Below, piece by piece: positions 1 through 8,221 of a DNA stretch of 20,478 bases. The notes below the pieces were generated by a model. It was not told the origin of the DNA and made no database searches. It was given only the letters and a program-made list of their open reading frames with translations. How positions within the stretch are numbered: position 1 is the stretch's first letter; every line of letters begins with the position of its first letter. The stretch spans positions 1 through 20,478 of the forward strand of contig CAMYJV010000056.1 of the NCBI GenBank assembly GCA_947258805.1, written 5' to 3'. The stretch is from an uncultured Gammaproteobacteria bacterium (GTDB lineage: Bacteria; Pseudomonadota; Gammaproteobacteria; GCA-2729495). Both the position numbers and the translations under genes were made by a program.

Positions 1-21
1 TTTCACCAGGGGCCGTATCCG

Positions 22-1296
22 ATGGAAAAGCTGCGGCGCGTGCCGCAGCCCACGACGTCGATTGATGTGCCGAATGTGCCGCGGATACCCAAGCGTCACG
101 ACATGTTCAATCGCGCGGAGATCGGCGACCTGGGAGAGCGGGCGCAGAGCCAGGCCTTGCACGAAACGATGGTGACCAAGTCGCCTTTCGGCCACGCGCT
201 GCTGCCGGTACTGGGCAGCCGGGTACCGCTGCAGCGGGGCGAGACGGCCACGGAGACGGTGCCTGGCTATGACGATCCCCGGCGCAACAGCGCAGCCATC
301 AAGGCCGCGTTGTACTACCTCGGCGCCGACATGGTGGGCATCTGCGAGATTCCCCAATATGCGTGGTATTCGCACGAGCTGGACGGTACCGAGATCGTCC
401 CGTATCACAAGTATGCGATCTCGATCCTGATCGACCAGGGCTACGAGACCATGGAGGGTGCGAGTGGCGATGACTGGATCAGCGGTGCCCAGAGCATGCG
501 GGCCTACCTGCGCGCCCAGCTCGTGGGCGGCATCGTCGCCGAGCACATGCGGCGCCTGGGGCATTCGGCACGCACCCACAGCGTGGTGGACCAGGATGTG
601 CTGCACATCCCGCTGATCCTGCAGTCGGGCCTCGGTGAACTGTCGCGCATAGGCGAGCTGGTGCTGAATCCGCACGTCGGGCCGCGCTTCAAGTCCGGCG
701 TGATCACCACCAACATGCCACTGCAGGTGGATCAGCCCATCGATTTCGGGCTGCAGGATTTTTGCAGCCAGTGCCAGAAGTGCGCGCGGGAATGCCCGTG
801 CTCGGCGATTCCATTTGGCGACAAGATCCTGTTCAACGGTTACGAGATCTGGAAGCCGGACGTGGAGAAATGCGCCCGCTATCGCATCACCAATCCCGCG
901 GGATCCATGTGCGGGCGGTGCATGAAGACCTGTCCGTTCAACCTGGAGGGCGTGCTGGCCGAGGCGCCGTTCCGGTGGGCCGCGATGCATCTGCCCGTCA
1001 CGCGCCCCTGGCTTGCCCGGCTGGACGACTGGGTGGGCAACGGCCGCATCAACCCGGTGAAGAAATGGTGGTGGGACATCGACACCGATGCGGACGGGCA
1101 CCTGGTGCAGGCGCGGCGAGTGAACGAGCGCGAGCTGGAGTTTCGCCCGCCGATGAGCCCGGACAAACAGAAGCTGGCCTGTTTTCCCGCCGACATGGTG
1201 CCGCCGCCCGATGCGGGGCCGACACCACTGGATCGCAAGGAAGGGGTGCGGCGCTACCGGCAGGCCGCGTGGCCCGGGCATAAGAAACCTGGCTGA
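22..1296 (+). CDS. Reductive-dehalogenase-like corrinoid/4Fe-4S protein (possibly 5' partial)
   Basis: RdhA-family proteins use a corrinoid and two iron-sulfur clusters to remove halogens reductively from organic compounds. The 424-residue product carries two ferredoxin-type cysteine sets near its C-terminus: Cys248, Cys251, Cys254 and Cys258-Pro, then Cys284, Cys297, Cys300 and Cys304-Pro. This is the arrangement shared by RdhA and epoxyqueuosine reductase; the long N-terminal part and the Trp-rich C-terminus favour RdhA. No twin-arginine signal or membrane segment is visible, so a cytoplasmic protein is inferred. An AGGGG lies about nine bases before the ATG, but the frame is open to the window edge, so the true start may lie upstream. 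There is no fused ferredoxin/flavin reductase domain as in BhbA or NpRdhA, and no RdhB anchor gene follows. Family membership is fairly secure; activity and substrate are unknown. Confidence 0.72.
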   Translation: MEKLRRVPQPTTSIDVPNVPRIPKRHDMFNRAEIGDLGERAQSQALHETMVTKSPFGHALLPVLGSRVPLQRGETATETVPGYDDPRRNSAAIKAALYYLGADMVGICEIPQYAWYSHELDGTEIVPYHKYAISILIDQGYETMEGASGDDWISGAQSMRAYLRAQLVGGIVAEHMRRLGHSARTHSVVDQDVLHIPLILQSGLGELSRIGELVLNPHVGPRFKSGVITTNMPLQVDQPIDFGLQDFCSQCQKCARECPCSAIPFGDKILFNGYEIWKPDVEKCARYRITNPAGSMCGRCMKTCPFNLEGVLAEAPFRWAAMHLPVTRPWLARLDDWVGNGRINPVKKWWWDIDTDADGHLVQARRVNERELEFRPPMSPDKQKLACFPADMVPPPDAGPTPLDRKEGVRRYRQAAWPGHKKPG

Positions 1297-1310
1297 CGCT
1301 GTCTGTGTTC

Positions 1311-1359
1311 ACCATGAGCTTGAATCATGGTGCGGGCGGGCCTGCCCCGGCCGGGGCAG
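1311..1359. terminator. Two hairpins between convergent genes
   Basis: The 96-base gap between the rdhA-like gene and the convergent PEP-CTERM gene holds two inverted repeats. The first has 7-base arms (1311-1317 and 1325-1331) around a 7-base loop. The second is a perfect 18-base GC-rich palindrome at 1342-1359. Neither is followed by a clear T-run, so a transcription-stopping role is inferred from position only. Confidence 0.35.
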
Positions 1360-1392
1360 ACGCGTTCAGTCTCGTTGCTGCAGCGGTCCCGC

Positions 1393-2178
1393 TTAAGAAA
1401 GGCGCCTGCGTAGCAGGCCCAGCAGGCCTAGGGCCGAGCCGAACAGCCACGCGGCGGCGGGCACCGGGATCACGGTGGTCTCGACGATTCCCAGGGCCTG
1501 GAAAATTACGTTGCCTTCGGAGTCCCCTTCGACGATCGTGAAAAATGCGAAGTCCGCCTCGTTCAGGCCGGGCGGGGTCGGATCGTAGGCGAGCCCGTTA
1601 ATCAAGCTCGTGTCCAGCGAGAAATAGACCACGTCGAACAGGATGCCGTTGAACACGAGTTCCTCGTCGTCACCGTCAAACGGATCCGGGTCGGCTTCGA
1701 AGGCGCCCGCTTCAAGCCCCGACACTGCGTACGAGTCGGCGAGGGTCCCTGCGGCGACCGGCGTACCAAGCAGGAGTGTCGCCAGGGCCGCCTCTTCTGC
1801 ATCGAGGGCGAAGTTGTCCTGGATCGTCACGAAGGACTCGGAACCCGACACGGAGTTCACGCCGTTGCTCAGAGAAACACTTTGGCCGAGGAACTCCCAG
1901 CCAGCCTCCGTGGGTTCCAGGGTGGTCTCAAAGGCCTCTGCGGCAGTATCACCGAAGGTAAATTGGCCGAAGAACGGATCGGGTGCGTCGGCGCCTGCGA
2001 ACAGGCCCGTGCCAGTGTCCTCGAACACGATTTCGAGGGGGCCAAGGAAAGCCGTACTTGCCGCGCCGACTGGCGCAGAGACAAACGCGCAAACTGCGCT
2101 CAGCGCGACGGTGCCAAGCAATCGGTGCGAAACGGGGCCGCAGAGAAGGGCCGGGACCGGGTTCGGAAGGACACGCAT
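1393..2178 (-). CDS. Secreted PEP-CTERM (VPxPA variant) protein
   Basis: This 261-residue protein has a Sec-type signal peptide (about residues 1-40, hydrophobic core 20-36, likely cleavage near Val-Gly-Ala). The C-terminus has a sorting motif IPVPAAAWLF (237-246), a short hydrophobic helix, and the basic cluster RRR. This tripartite end is typical of the PEP-CTERM/exosortase system, in which the exported protein is held in the membrane and processed for surface or extracellular-matrix display. The mature body is acidic, low in Cys and Lys, and probably beta-rich; I recognise no enzymatic domain. The ATG is preceded on the minus strand by AAAGGGG about eight bases upstream, which supports the start. 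The exosortase itself is not in the window. Confidence 0.8.
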   Translation of the reverse strand: MRVLPNPVPALLCGPVSHRLLGTVALSAVCAFVSAPVGAASTAFLGPLEIVFEDTGTGLFAGADAPDPFFGQFTFGDTAAEAFETTLEPTEAGWEFLGQSVSLSNGVNSVSGSESFVTIQDNFALDAEEAALATLLLGTPVAAGTLADSYAVSGLEAGAFEADPDPFDGDDEELVFNGILFDVVYFSLDTSLINGLAYDPTPPGLNEADFAFFTIVEGDSEGNVIFQALGIVETTVIPVPAAAWLFGSALGLLGLLRRRLS

Positions 2179-2343
2179 AAAAATACCCCTTTAAAGGCTT
2201 GTTCTTATGCGTCATCGAACGACTTACATATTAAGTTCTGCGTCGAGGGGCGTCAAACTGCGCCACTTCTGGGCCGGCGCTTCCCACCGGGGTACGGCGT
2301 GCCTGTTGCCCGAGTCCGCAGGCCCCTATGCTGCGGGTTCGCC

Positions 2344-2661
2344 ATGAACACGCTGTATTCGCAGGTTTACGCGCTGGTTTGCAGCATCCCAGCAGGGTGC
2401 GTGACCACCTACGGGGACGTCGCCCGGCTGCTCGGGCTTCCGCGCGCGGCGCGCCAGGTCGGTTACGCGCTGGCGGCGCTGGATCACGACAGCGACGTGC
2501 CGTGGCACCGGGTCGTGAATGCGCAAGGCAAGATCAGCCCGCGGCGACTGGGTGGGTCCGACGAGTTTCAGCGGCTGTGTCGCGCTTTGGCTGGTCGGGC
2601 CCCGACTGACCCGGCTGTGCGACGATATTTCCATGGAGTTTCGCCGCTGCACTGTTGCTGA
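2344..2661 (+). CDS. Alkyltransferase-like DNA lesion-binding protein (Atl/MGMT-like)
   Basis: ATL proteins resemble O6-alkylguanine-DNA alkyltransferase but cannot transfer the alkyl group. They bind O6-alkylguanine, flip it out and hand it to nucleotide excision repair. The 105-residue product shows the DNA-binding TTYGDVA segment with Tyr23, the ARQVG arginine finger (Arg37), and the active-site loop PWHRV (53-57), where Trp54 replaces the acceptor Cys of MGMT (PCHRV). That substitution defines the ATL class. The ATG at 2344 is chosen because homologous N-termini begin only a few residues before the IPxG motif; the longer frame upstream does not look coding. The last ~25 residues do not match the usual RxDLxxFxW ending, and the frame overlaps the next gene by 29 bases, so the 3' end may be degenerate. 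Confidence 0.78.
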   Translation: MNTLYSQVYALVCSIPAGCVTTYGDVARLLGLPRAARQVGYALAALDHDSDVPWHRVVNAQGKISPRRLGGSDEFQRLCRALAGRAPTDPAVRRYFHGVSPLHCC

Positions 2662-3313
2662 ATGTCACGATGCCGAAGGCTTGGTCGTGGTGATCGACGT
2701 GTTGCGCGCATTCACGACGGCCGCGTGGGCGTTTCACCGCGGCGCCACGGAGATCCTCCTGACGACGACGGTCGAAGATGCCTTCGATCTTCGCGCGCGA
2801 TTGCCCGGGTCCTGGATCATGGGTGAGGTGGACGCACTGCCCGTGGACGGTTTTGACCTGCCGAACTCGCCGACGGCTGTCGCTGCCGCCGACCTGCGCG
2901 GCCGTACCCTGATTCACCGCACCACTGCAGGTACGCAAGGCGCTTGCCGGGCAGCCGCTGCGGAACGCCTGTTCGCCGCGAGTCTGGTTGTGGCATCGGC
3001 CACCGCGGCGCACATTCGTGCTCTCGATCCACAGATCGTGACCTTCGTAGAAACCGGCAGACGCGATCGTGACAGTGGCGATGAAGACGCGGCCTGTGCG
3101 GACTTCCTTGAGGCTCTACTGAACGGTTCACTGCCGGATTGCGAAGCCATACAGGCCCGGGTTCGCCATTCGAAAGCGGGCAGGCGGTTTGCGGACCCGG
3201 TACGGCCGGAATTTCCCGCAGCAGACCTGGATTACGCGCTCGAGATCGACCGTTTCGACTTCGCGATGACTGCCCGCGAAGGCAGTAACGGACTTAGCCT
3301 GACGCGCGGGTAG
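2633..3313 (+). CDS. 2-phosphosulfolactate phosphatase family protein (ComB-like)
   Basis: ComB hydrolyses 2-phosphosulfolactate to sulfolactate, a step of coenzyme M synthesis in methanogens; the family also occurs in many bacteria where its role is less clear. The 226-residue product has the N-terminal VVVIDVLRAFTTA motif (18-30, Asp22), a LPNSPTA segment matching the family's GNSP loop, and RTTAGTQG matching the S/R-TTNGT loop. The ATG at 2633 places VVVIDVLRA at the usual distance from the N-terminus; no good ribosome binding site is visible. The gene starts inside the last codons of the atl gene, so translation is probably coupled. No other coenzyme M or sulfolactate gene is nearby, so the substrate is uncertain. 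Confidence 0.75.
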   Translation: MEFRRCTVAECHDAEGLVVVIDVLRAFTTAAWAFHRGATEILLTTTVEDAFDLRARLPGSWIMGEVDALPVDGFDLPNSPTAVAAADLRGRTLIHRTTAGTQGACRAAAAERLFAASLVVASATAAHIRALDPQIVTFVETGRRDRDSGDEDAACADFLEALLNGSLPDCEAIQARVRHSKAGRRFADPVRPEFPAADLDYALEIDRFDFAMTAREGSNGLSLTRG

Positions 3314-3331
3314 CTGAGGTCGGCCGAAGCT

Positions 3332-4522
3332 CTACTCGTCTGGCTTGCTGCGCATGCCGAGTTGCAGTTTTCCGGTGCCGTACCTCTCGGTCACGCGGTC
3401 GATGGTGCGCAGCAAGTCTTCATCGCCAGCTTGATCATCGATCGGACTGAAGAGGTCACCCTGCAGTGATTCGCCGTCGGCCCAGTCGCTCAAGCCGATA
3501 CCAATCAGCCGCACCGGTTTGCGGGGCAGGTCGCCATGGGAGTACAGCGACCAGGCGGTCTGCAGCATCGCTCGCTCGTCGTGCGTAGGCGCTGCCAGTT
3601 TTTGCTGCCGGGTATGGGTGTCGAAGCCCGTATAGCGAATCTTCAGGGTCACGACCTGGCCGGCCAGGCCTTCCCGGCGCGCAATCCTGGCCACGCCGCC
3701 GGCAAGTTCGCGCAGTTGTTCATGCAGCGCATTGTCTGCGGTGAGATCCGTATCGAAGGTGCGCTCTTTCGAAATACTCTTGCGCTGCCGATGTGGCACC
3801 ACCTGGTCGAAGGCAATGCCGAGGGCCTGCCGGCGGAAACTCTCGGCTGCCTTCTGGCCCAGGGCTTTCTGGAGTGCAGCCGGCGGTGTATTGCGCAGCT
3901 CTGCGACGGTCTTGATGCCCAGCCGGTCGAAGCGCTTGCGCATCTGCTTGCCGACCCCACGCAGGTTGCTCACCGGCATCGGCGCGAGAAACTGCAGGAC
4001 CGAATCCGGTTCGACCACGGTCAGGCCGTCGGGCTTGCGATGTTCGGAGCCGAGCTTGGCGATCAGCCGGTTCGGACCCATGCCGACGGACGCGGTCAGC
4101 CGGGTTGCCTCACGGATGCGCGCCCTGATCTCCCGGCCCACTGCCTCCGGCGGACCGAATATTTTCTCCAGGCCGGTCACGTCGAGGTAGGCCTCGTCGA
4201 TAGAGGCCTTCTCTACCAGTGGCGTGATGTCTTCCAGCACTGCGAAGACAGCCTTGGAGGCCCGCCGGTATTTTTCCATGTCTGGCCGCAGGTAGACGGC
4301 ATCCGGGCAACGCCTGTGGGCCTCGCTGATGGGCATGGCCGAATGAATGCCGAACTGGCGGGCTTCATAAGACGCCGCGGCCACCACGCCGCGGCCGCCG
4401 GGCAGGGCACCCACGACGACGGGCCGGCCCCGGTACTCCGGCTCGTCGCGCTGCTCGCAGCTGGCGTAGAACGCATCCAGGTCTACGTGGGCAATCCAGC
4501 GCTGAGGTGTTTGTTCAGTCAC
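3332..4522 (-). CDS. dinB: DNA polymerase IV (Y-family translesion polymerase)
   Basis: Y-family polymerase that copies past damaged bases with low fidelity. With the GTG start at 4522 it has 396 residues. It shows the N-terminal AHVDLDAFYASCE (Asp14), the catalytic SIDEAYLD (Asp109, Glu110), the Tyr/Arg finger region, the helix-hairpin-helix stretch NLRGVGKQMRKRFDRLGI, and a little-finger domain. The C-terminus LQLGMRSKPDE lacks the usual beta-clamp peptide, but QGDLFS about 55 residues before the end could serve. An ATG at 4606 would add 28 residues of non-conserved sequence that overlap atpA, so the shorter start is preferred, though no clear ribosome binding site supports it. It lies 55 bases after the ATPase operon and may be read from it. 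Confidence 0.93.
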   Translation of the reverse strand: MTEQTPQRWIAHVDLDAFYASCEQRDEPEYRGRPVVVGALPGGRGVVAAASYEARQFGIHSAMPISEAHRRCPDAVYLRPDMEKYRRASKAVFAVLEDITPLVEKASIDEAYLDVTGLEKIFGPPEAVGREIRARIREATRLTASVGMGPNRLIAKLGSEHRKPDGLTVVEPDSVLQFLAPMPVSNLRGVGKQMRKRFDRLGIKTVAELRNTPPAALQKALGQKAAESFRRQALGIAFDQVVPHRQRKSISKERTFDTDLTADNALHEQLRELAGGVARIARREGLAGQVVTLKIRYTGFDTHTRQQKLAAPTHDERAMLQTAWSLYSHGDLPRKPVRLIGIGLSDWADGESLQGDLFSPIDDQAGDEDLLRTIDRVTERYGTGKLQLGMRSKPDE

Positions 4523-4577
4523 GATGTCATGGTGCCGATGCACAGCCCGTAGGGTGCGCTCCGCGCACCAAAAACGA

Positions 4578-6437
4578 CTAACTTTCAGCGCCGGCGGCGT
4601 CAGCATCTTCGTCGGCCGACCGGGCGCCCGCGGCTAAGGCCAGGGCCCTTATCTGCTTCTCGTATTCGGTGAACTGCGGTGACGCGTCCGGCGAGTAGTT
4701 GTAGTTCTTGTACAGGCTGGTGAGCTTCGTGAAGAATTCCCGGGCGGAGTCTTTGTCGACAAACTGATATTCCGCGCTGACCAGCGACTTCAGCAGCGCA
4801 AAGCTCTTGAGCTGTCGTTCGCGTGACATGGCGGCATCGATGTCATCGAAGGCATCCTGCTGCAGGTAAGCCATGTCCACGAGAACGGCCTTTTGCAGGC
4901 GGACAAAGTCTTCCAGGGTCACGCCCTCTTCACCGGTGACCTGCATCATCTGGCTGATCTGGTCGCCCTCGTGCAGCAGGTCCGTCAGCGTCTTTACGTC
5001 GCCGACCCACTCCGGGCCAAGGTGCTCGGAAAACCAGCCGGCCAGCTGGTCCAGATAGCGTGACCATGAAATCAGTGGATCGATGGCCGGGTAGAAGCGT
5101 TTGTACGCGCGGTCGTCGGACAGGCCGAGGAAGGTCTTCACCGTGGCGAGTGTGGCCTGCGTGACCGGTTCCTCGAAGTTGCCGCCGGCGGGCGATACAG
5201 TGCCGATCAGGGTCAGGCTGCCGACGCTGCCGTCGGGGCAGCGTATAAGGCCCGCGCGCTCGTAAACGTTCTTGATGGACGAATCCAGATAGGCCGGGAA
5301 GGCTTCTTCGCCGGGAATTTCCTCCATTCTGCCGGAGGTCTCGCGCATGGCCTGGGCCCAGCGCGACGTGGAATCGGCAATGCAGAGCACGTCGTGGCCC
5401 ATCTGCCGGTAGTACTCGGCGATGGTGATACCCGTATAGATGGAAGCCTCCCGCGCGGCCACCGGCATCGACGACGTGTTGCAGATGATGATGGTGCGTT
5501 CCATCAGCGAGCCGCCGGTGCGCGGGTCTGTGGTCTCCGGATACTCGTTGATGGTTTCCACCACCTCGCCGGCGCGCTCGCCGCAGGCAATGATAACCAC
5601 GATGTCGACGTTGGAATGCCGGGCAATCAGGCTTTGCAGCACGGTTTTCCCGGCGCCGAAAGGTCCGGGAATGCAGGCTGTGCCGCCGCGCGCGACGGGG
5701 AAAAAGGTGTCGATAATGCGCTGCATCGTATCCACGGGTTCGTCCGGATACAGTCGCTCGGCCTGGCGGCGCTGGAGCATGGCTTCCGGGATGGGCCGGC
5801 GCACCGGCCAGCGGCGCAGCATGTCCAGCTCGAACTCCGTCCCGTCGGAGCGCTTCAATCGCGCGATAGGATCACGTACGGTGAGATTGCCACCCCGCAC
5901 CCAGGTGACCTCCAGCGTTTCTTTCTCATCGAAGGGCACCATGATCTTGTGCTGCAGGTGTTCTTCCGGCGCCACGCCGAGGGTGTCACCGGCGCTTACG
6001 CGTTGCCCGGGCTTCACTATCGGCTCGAATTCCCACTTGCGAGTTATGTCGATGGAATCGGCGTAGCGCCCGCGCGGCAGAAAGAACCCGTAGTCGCGCG
6101 CCAGCACCGGCAACGGCGTTTCCAGGCCGTCGAAGACCTGGCCCAGCAGGCCCGGTCCGAGCACGGCCGACAGCATTTCCCCGGTGAGTTCGACCGAATC
6201 GCCCACCTTCACGCCACGCGTGTCTTCGAACACCTGCATGTCGGCCAGGCCGCGCTGCACGCGCAGCACTTCGCCCTTGAGTCTTTCGTCGCCGACTACC
6301 ACGTATCCGACTTCGTTCTTGGCCACCCGGGTATTGCTGACGTCGATGGTGACCAGGCTCTCTTTCACGTTGACAACCGGCACCCTCGGGTAGCCGGCGG
6401 TAGCGGTGCGTTCAGGCGATTCGGGCTTCGTGCTCAC
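4578..6437 (-). CDS. atpA: V/A-type ATPase catalytic subunit A
   Basis: Catalytic subunit of the rotary V/A-type ATPase head, which hydrolyses or makes ATP at the A/B interface in the cytoplasm. The ~619-residue protein shows the P-loop GPFGAGKT (about 258-265), the catalytic glutamate in CGERAGEV (about 287), the Walker B region DVLCIADSTSRWAQA, the V-ATPase non-homologous region after residue 100, and the helical C-terminal domain. Wording of the motifs is closest to the chlamydial type as I recall it. The frame could begin at TTG 6440, but GTG 6437 sits six bases after a GGAGG and is preferred. It overlaps the preceding DUF2764 gene by 26 bases and is the last ATPase gene, separated from its partner subunit B by five genes. 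Confidence 0.95.
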   Translation of the reverse strand: MSTKPESPERTATAGYPRVPVVNVKESLVTIDVSNTRVAKNEVGYVVVGDERLKGEVLRVQRGLADMQVFEDTRGVKVGDSVELTGEMLSAVLGPGLLGQVFDGLETPLPVLARDYGFFLPRGRYADSIDITRKWEFEPIVKPGQRVSAGDTLGVAPEEHLQHKIMVPFDEKETLEVTWVRGGNLTVRDPIARLKRSDGTEFELDMLRRWPVRRPIPEAMLQRRQAERLYPDEPVDTMQRIIDTFFPVARGGTACIPGPFGAGKTVLQSLIARHSNVDIVVIIACGERAGEVVETINEYPETTDPRTGGSLMERTIIICNTSSMPVAAREASIYTGITIAEYYRQMGHDVLCIADSTSRWAQAMRETSGRMEEIPGEEAFPAYLDSSIKNVYERAGLIRCPDGSVGSLTLIGTVSPAGGNFEEPVTQATLATVKTFLGLSDDRAYKRFYPAIDPLISWSRYLDQLAGWFSEHLGPEWVGDVKTLTDLLHEGDQISQMMQVTGEEGVTLEDFVRLQKAVLVDMAYLQQDAFDDIDAAMSRERQLKSFALLKSLVSAEYQFVDKDSAREFFTKLTSLYKNYNYSPDASPQFTEYEKQIRALALAAGARSADEDADAAGAES

Positions 6438-7095
6438 CAATGCCCTCCGTTACGAGTTCACGAAATCGCTGCACGGCGATCTCCGCGTCATAGGTCAGCC
6501 ATCGATTCAGGATGCCCCACTTGAATGCGTAGGCGAAGATCGCCTCAAAGCGAAACGGATGCCGTTCAGAGATCTGGCCAAGTTCCCGCCACGCCAATCC
6601 CAGCATCAGGCGCTGCAGGCCTATCGCATCGCCGGACTCCAGGCAGCCGCGGGCCTCGGCGACCCATCGCAACGGCGCGTCCAGCTTGAAGTTCGGATCG
6701 TCCCAGTGCTGCGCAATCCAGCGCACCCGCGCACCCACGCCCCACCGGCTGCTTCGCGCCCGCGGACTGTGTTGCCCGAGCTGGCGCCGGCGCAGCGCCG
6801 CCAGGATCGTGCGATTTTCCAGCTGTTCGTCCACGAAGGCCCGCAAGATCCCGTTGCTGAGCCCTGACCGTGCGGCTTCATACTGCCGCGCTACCTGGTC
6901 GTCGACCCGGCTCACGACTTCACGGTCCCACGCGAGCAGCGGGGCAGCCACGGATAGCTGCTCGTAATCGTTCTTGTCCAGCAGGTTGAGACGGGCATCC
7001 AGCCGCTGCCGGTTAATGGGCAAGCGCTCTGCGATCGTGAAGTCGGGCAGCTGCGGCAGGCTGGCCCACAGCGTGTAGTAGCGATTCTCCCTCAC
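6412..7095 (-). CDS. V/A-type ATPase-associated DUF2764 protein (C-like stalk subunit)
   Basis: In chlamydiae, spirochaetes such as Borrelia, and Bacteroidetes, a protein of unknown fold (DUF2764) sits between ATPase subunits E and A and is the likely substitute for subunit C, which joins the central stalk to the rotor ring. This 227-residue product begins RENRYYTLWASLPQLP, matching the YYxLxASLPxL opening typical of that family, is rich in helices and charged residues, and lies exactly between E and A. There is no membrane segment. It starts with GTG sharing bases with the E stop codon (GTGA), which implies translational coupling. The C role is inferred from position and absence of any other C gene. 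Confidence 0.78.
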   Translation of the reverse strand: MRENRYYTLWASLPQLPDFTIAERLPINRQRLDARLNLLDKNDYEQLSVAAPLLAWDREVVSRVDDQVARQYEAARSGLSNGILRAFVDEQLENRTILAALRRRQLGQHSPRARSSRWGVGARVRWIAQHWDDPNFKLDAPLRWVAEARGCLESGDAIGLQRLMLGLAWRELGQISERHPFRFEAIFAYAFKWGILNRWLTYDAEIAVQRFRELVTEGIGEHEARIA

Positions 7096-7763
7096 TCCAC
7101 ACCCTCGGTAATGGCCCGGTAACGCGGCAACAACTGCGACAGCAGCAGATCGGAGATGGCTTTCTCTGACAGGTCTACCTCGACATCTTCATCCACCAGC
7201 TGCACCCGCACGCCCCGGTGGTCGTCGCTGGCCGGTATTAACTCGATGCCTTCGCGCAGCATGTTCGCAGAGATGCCCAGTGTGACCTCGTGCGCGACGT
7301 CTTTGGCCTGCTGTTGCAATTGTTTGTCGTCTTCGCCGGAGAGGCTGGCAGACACCAGGATCCTGGCTTTCTTGCCCTTGATAAATTCCTTTGCCGCGTG
7401 GCCGGCGAGCACCAGTACGACGGCGCGGATGAAATCTTTGTCCAGTATAGATTCGCTGACCAGGCGCCGAACGTGACGCTCGAAGCCGTCCGTCACCCGC
7501 GACCGGAGATCCATGATCGTATCGCGTTCCGCAATGCGCAGGGCTTCCATCGCCGCGGTCTTCTCCGCCGCAATCTCCTCACTCGCATCGGCACGCATCG
7601 CCTCGGTTTCTTTTTTCGCAACTTCCAGAATCCTGGCCGCTTCGCGGCGCGCTTCGCCGAGCACCCGGTCGGCTTCGTCACGCCCGGCCTGGACACCCTG
7701 GTCGCGGATCCGCGAGATCAGCGCCTCGACGCCCGCCGATGGTTTGTGTGCCTCGTTGGCCAT
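7092..7763 (-). CDS. atpE: V/A-type ATPase peripheral stalk subunit E
   Basis: Peripheral stalk (stator) subunit holding the A/B head against the membrane subunit I. The 223-residue protein has an N-terminal coiled coil rich in Ala, Glu, Lys and Arg (about 20-85, e.g. ADRVLGEARREAARILEVAKKETEA), followed by a globular C-terminal domain with the VRVQLVDEDVEVDLSEKAI stretch typical of the family. The ATG at 7763 is chosen; the frame is open further upstream through subunit K, but that part is a shadow of K. It begins two bases after the K stop and its own stop overlaps the next start. No separate G/H stalk partner is seen, as in the reduced chlamydial-type complex. Confidence 0.88.
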   Translation of the reverse strand: MANEAHKPSAGVEALISRIRDQGVQAGRDEADRVLGEARREAARILEVAKKETEAMRADASEEIAAEKTAAMEALRIAERDTIMDLRSRVTDGFERHVRRLVSESILDKDFIRAVVLVLAGHAAKEFIKGKKARILVSASLSGEDDKQLQQQAKDVAHEVTLGISANMLREGIELIPASDDHRGVRVQLVDEDVEVDLSEKAISDLLLSQLLPRYRAITEGVE

Positions 7764-7765
7764 GG

Positions 7766-8221
7766 TCAGGCTCCCGCGCCAGGCAGGTCTGCCGACAGCA
7801 CCAGGGCAAAGACGAAGACGAACACGGCAAAGCCTTCCACGACGGCCGCCGGCGCCAGCGAGATGCCGAAAATTTCGGGCTTGTTCTTGGATGCATTGAT
7901 CGCAGCGGCACAGGTGCCGCCCTGGGCCATGGCGCTCATCAGCAAGGTGATACCGGTCAGGAGTCCCAGCGCCAGGATACCGGGGGCGTTGTCCAGAGTG
8001 ACTTCCCGGTTCAGTGTCAGCGTTACCACGATGCCGTAAATGACCTGCGACGATGGCATGGCTGACACGCCCACGTACCGGCCATAGCCGCTTTCTGTCT
8101 CCAGCAGCGCCCCTGCCGCAGCCTGCCCCGCGTGGCCGCAGCCAACGGTGCTGCCCATGGCGCCGAAGGCCAGCGGCGCAAATATTCCGATCCAGCCCAG
8201 TGTCAGGATGATTGCGTCCAA
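7766..8221 (-). CDS. atpK: V/A-type ATPase proteolipid subunit K (rotor ring)
   Basis: Membrane rotor-ring subunit that carries the coupling ion. The 151-residue product has four predicted transmembrane helices in two hairpins, the glycine-rich STVGCGHAGQAAAGAL first repeat, and an ion-binding glutamate Glu129 in VVEGFAVF. Around it lie Pro56-Ser-Ser-Gln59, Tyr62 and Gln100. These correspond to the LPGTQ, Tyr68, Gln110 and Glu139 positions of the sodium-binding E. hirae NtpK, with Thr64 replaced by Ser. Only the second hairpin carries a carboxylate. The start is a TTG, supported by a strong AGGAGG eight bases upstream, and overlaps the end of subunit I by 19 bases. Na+ specificity is inferred. 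Confidence 0.92.
   Translation of the reverse strand: MDAIILTLGWIGIFAPLAFGAMGSTVGCGHAGQAAAGALLETESGYGRYVGVSAMPSSQVIYGIVVTLTLNREVTLDNAPGILALGLLTGITLLMSAMAQGGTCAAAINASKNKPEIFGISLAPAAVVEGFAVFVFVFALVLSADLPGAGA

Noticed and set aside
3536..4552. 338-codon plus-strand open frame
   Set aside because: Antisense to dinB, whose catalytic motifs are intact.
5394..6524. 376-codon plus-strand open frame
   Set aside because: Antisense shadow of atpA, with biased composition and no recognisable motif.
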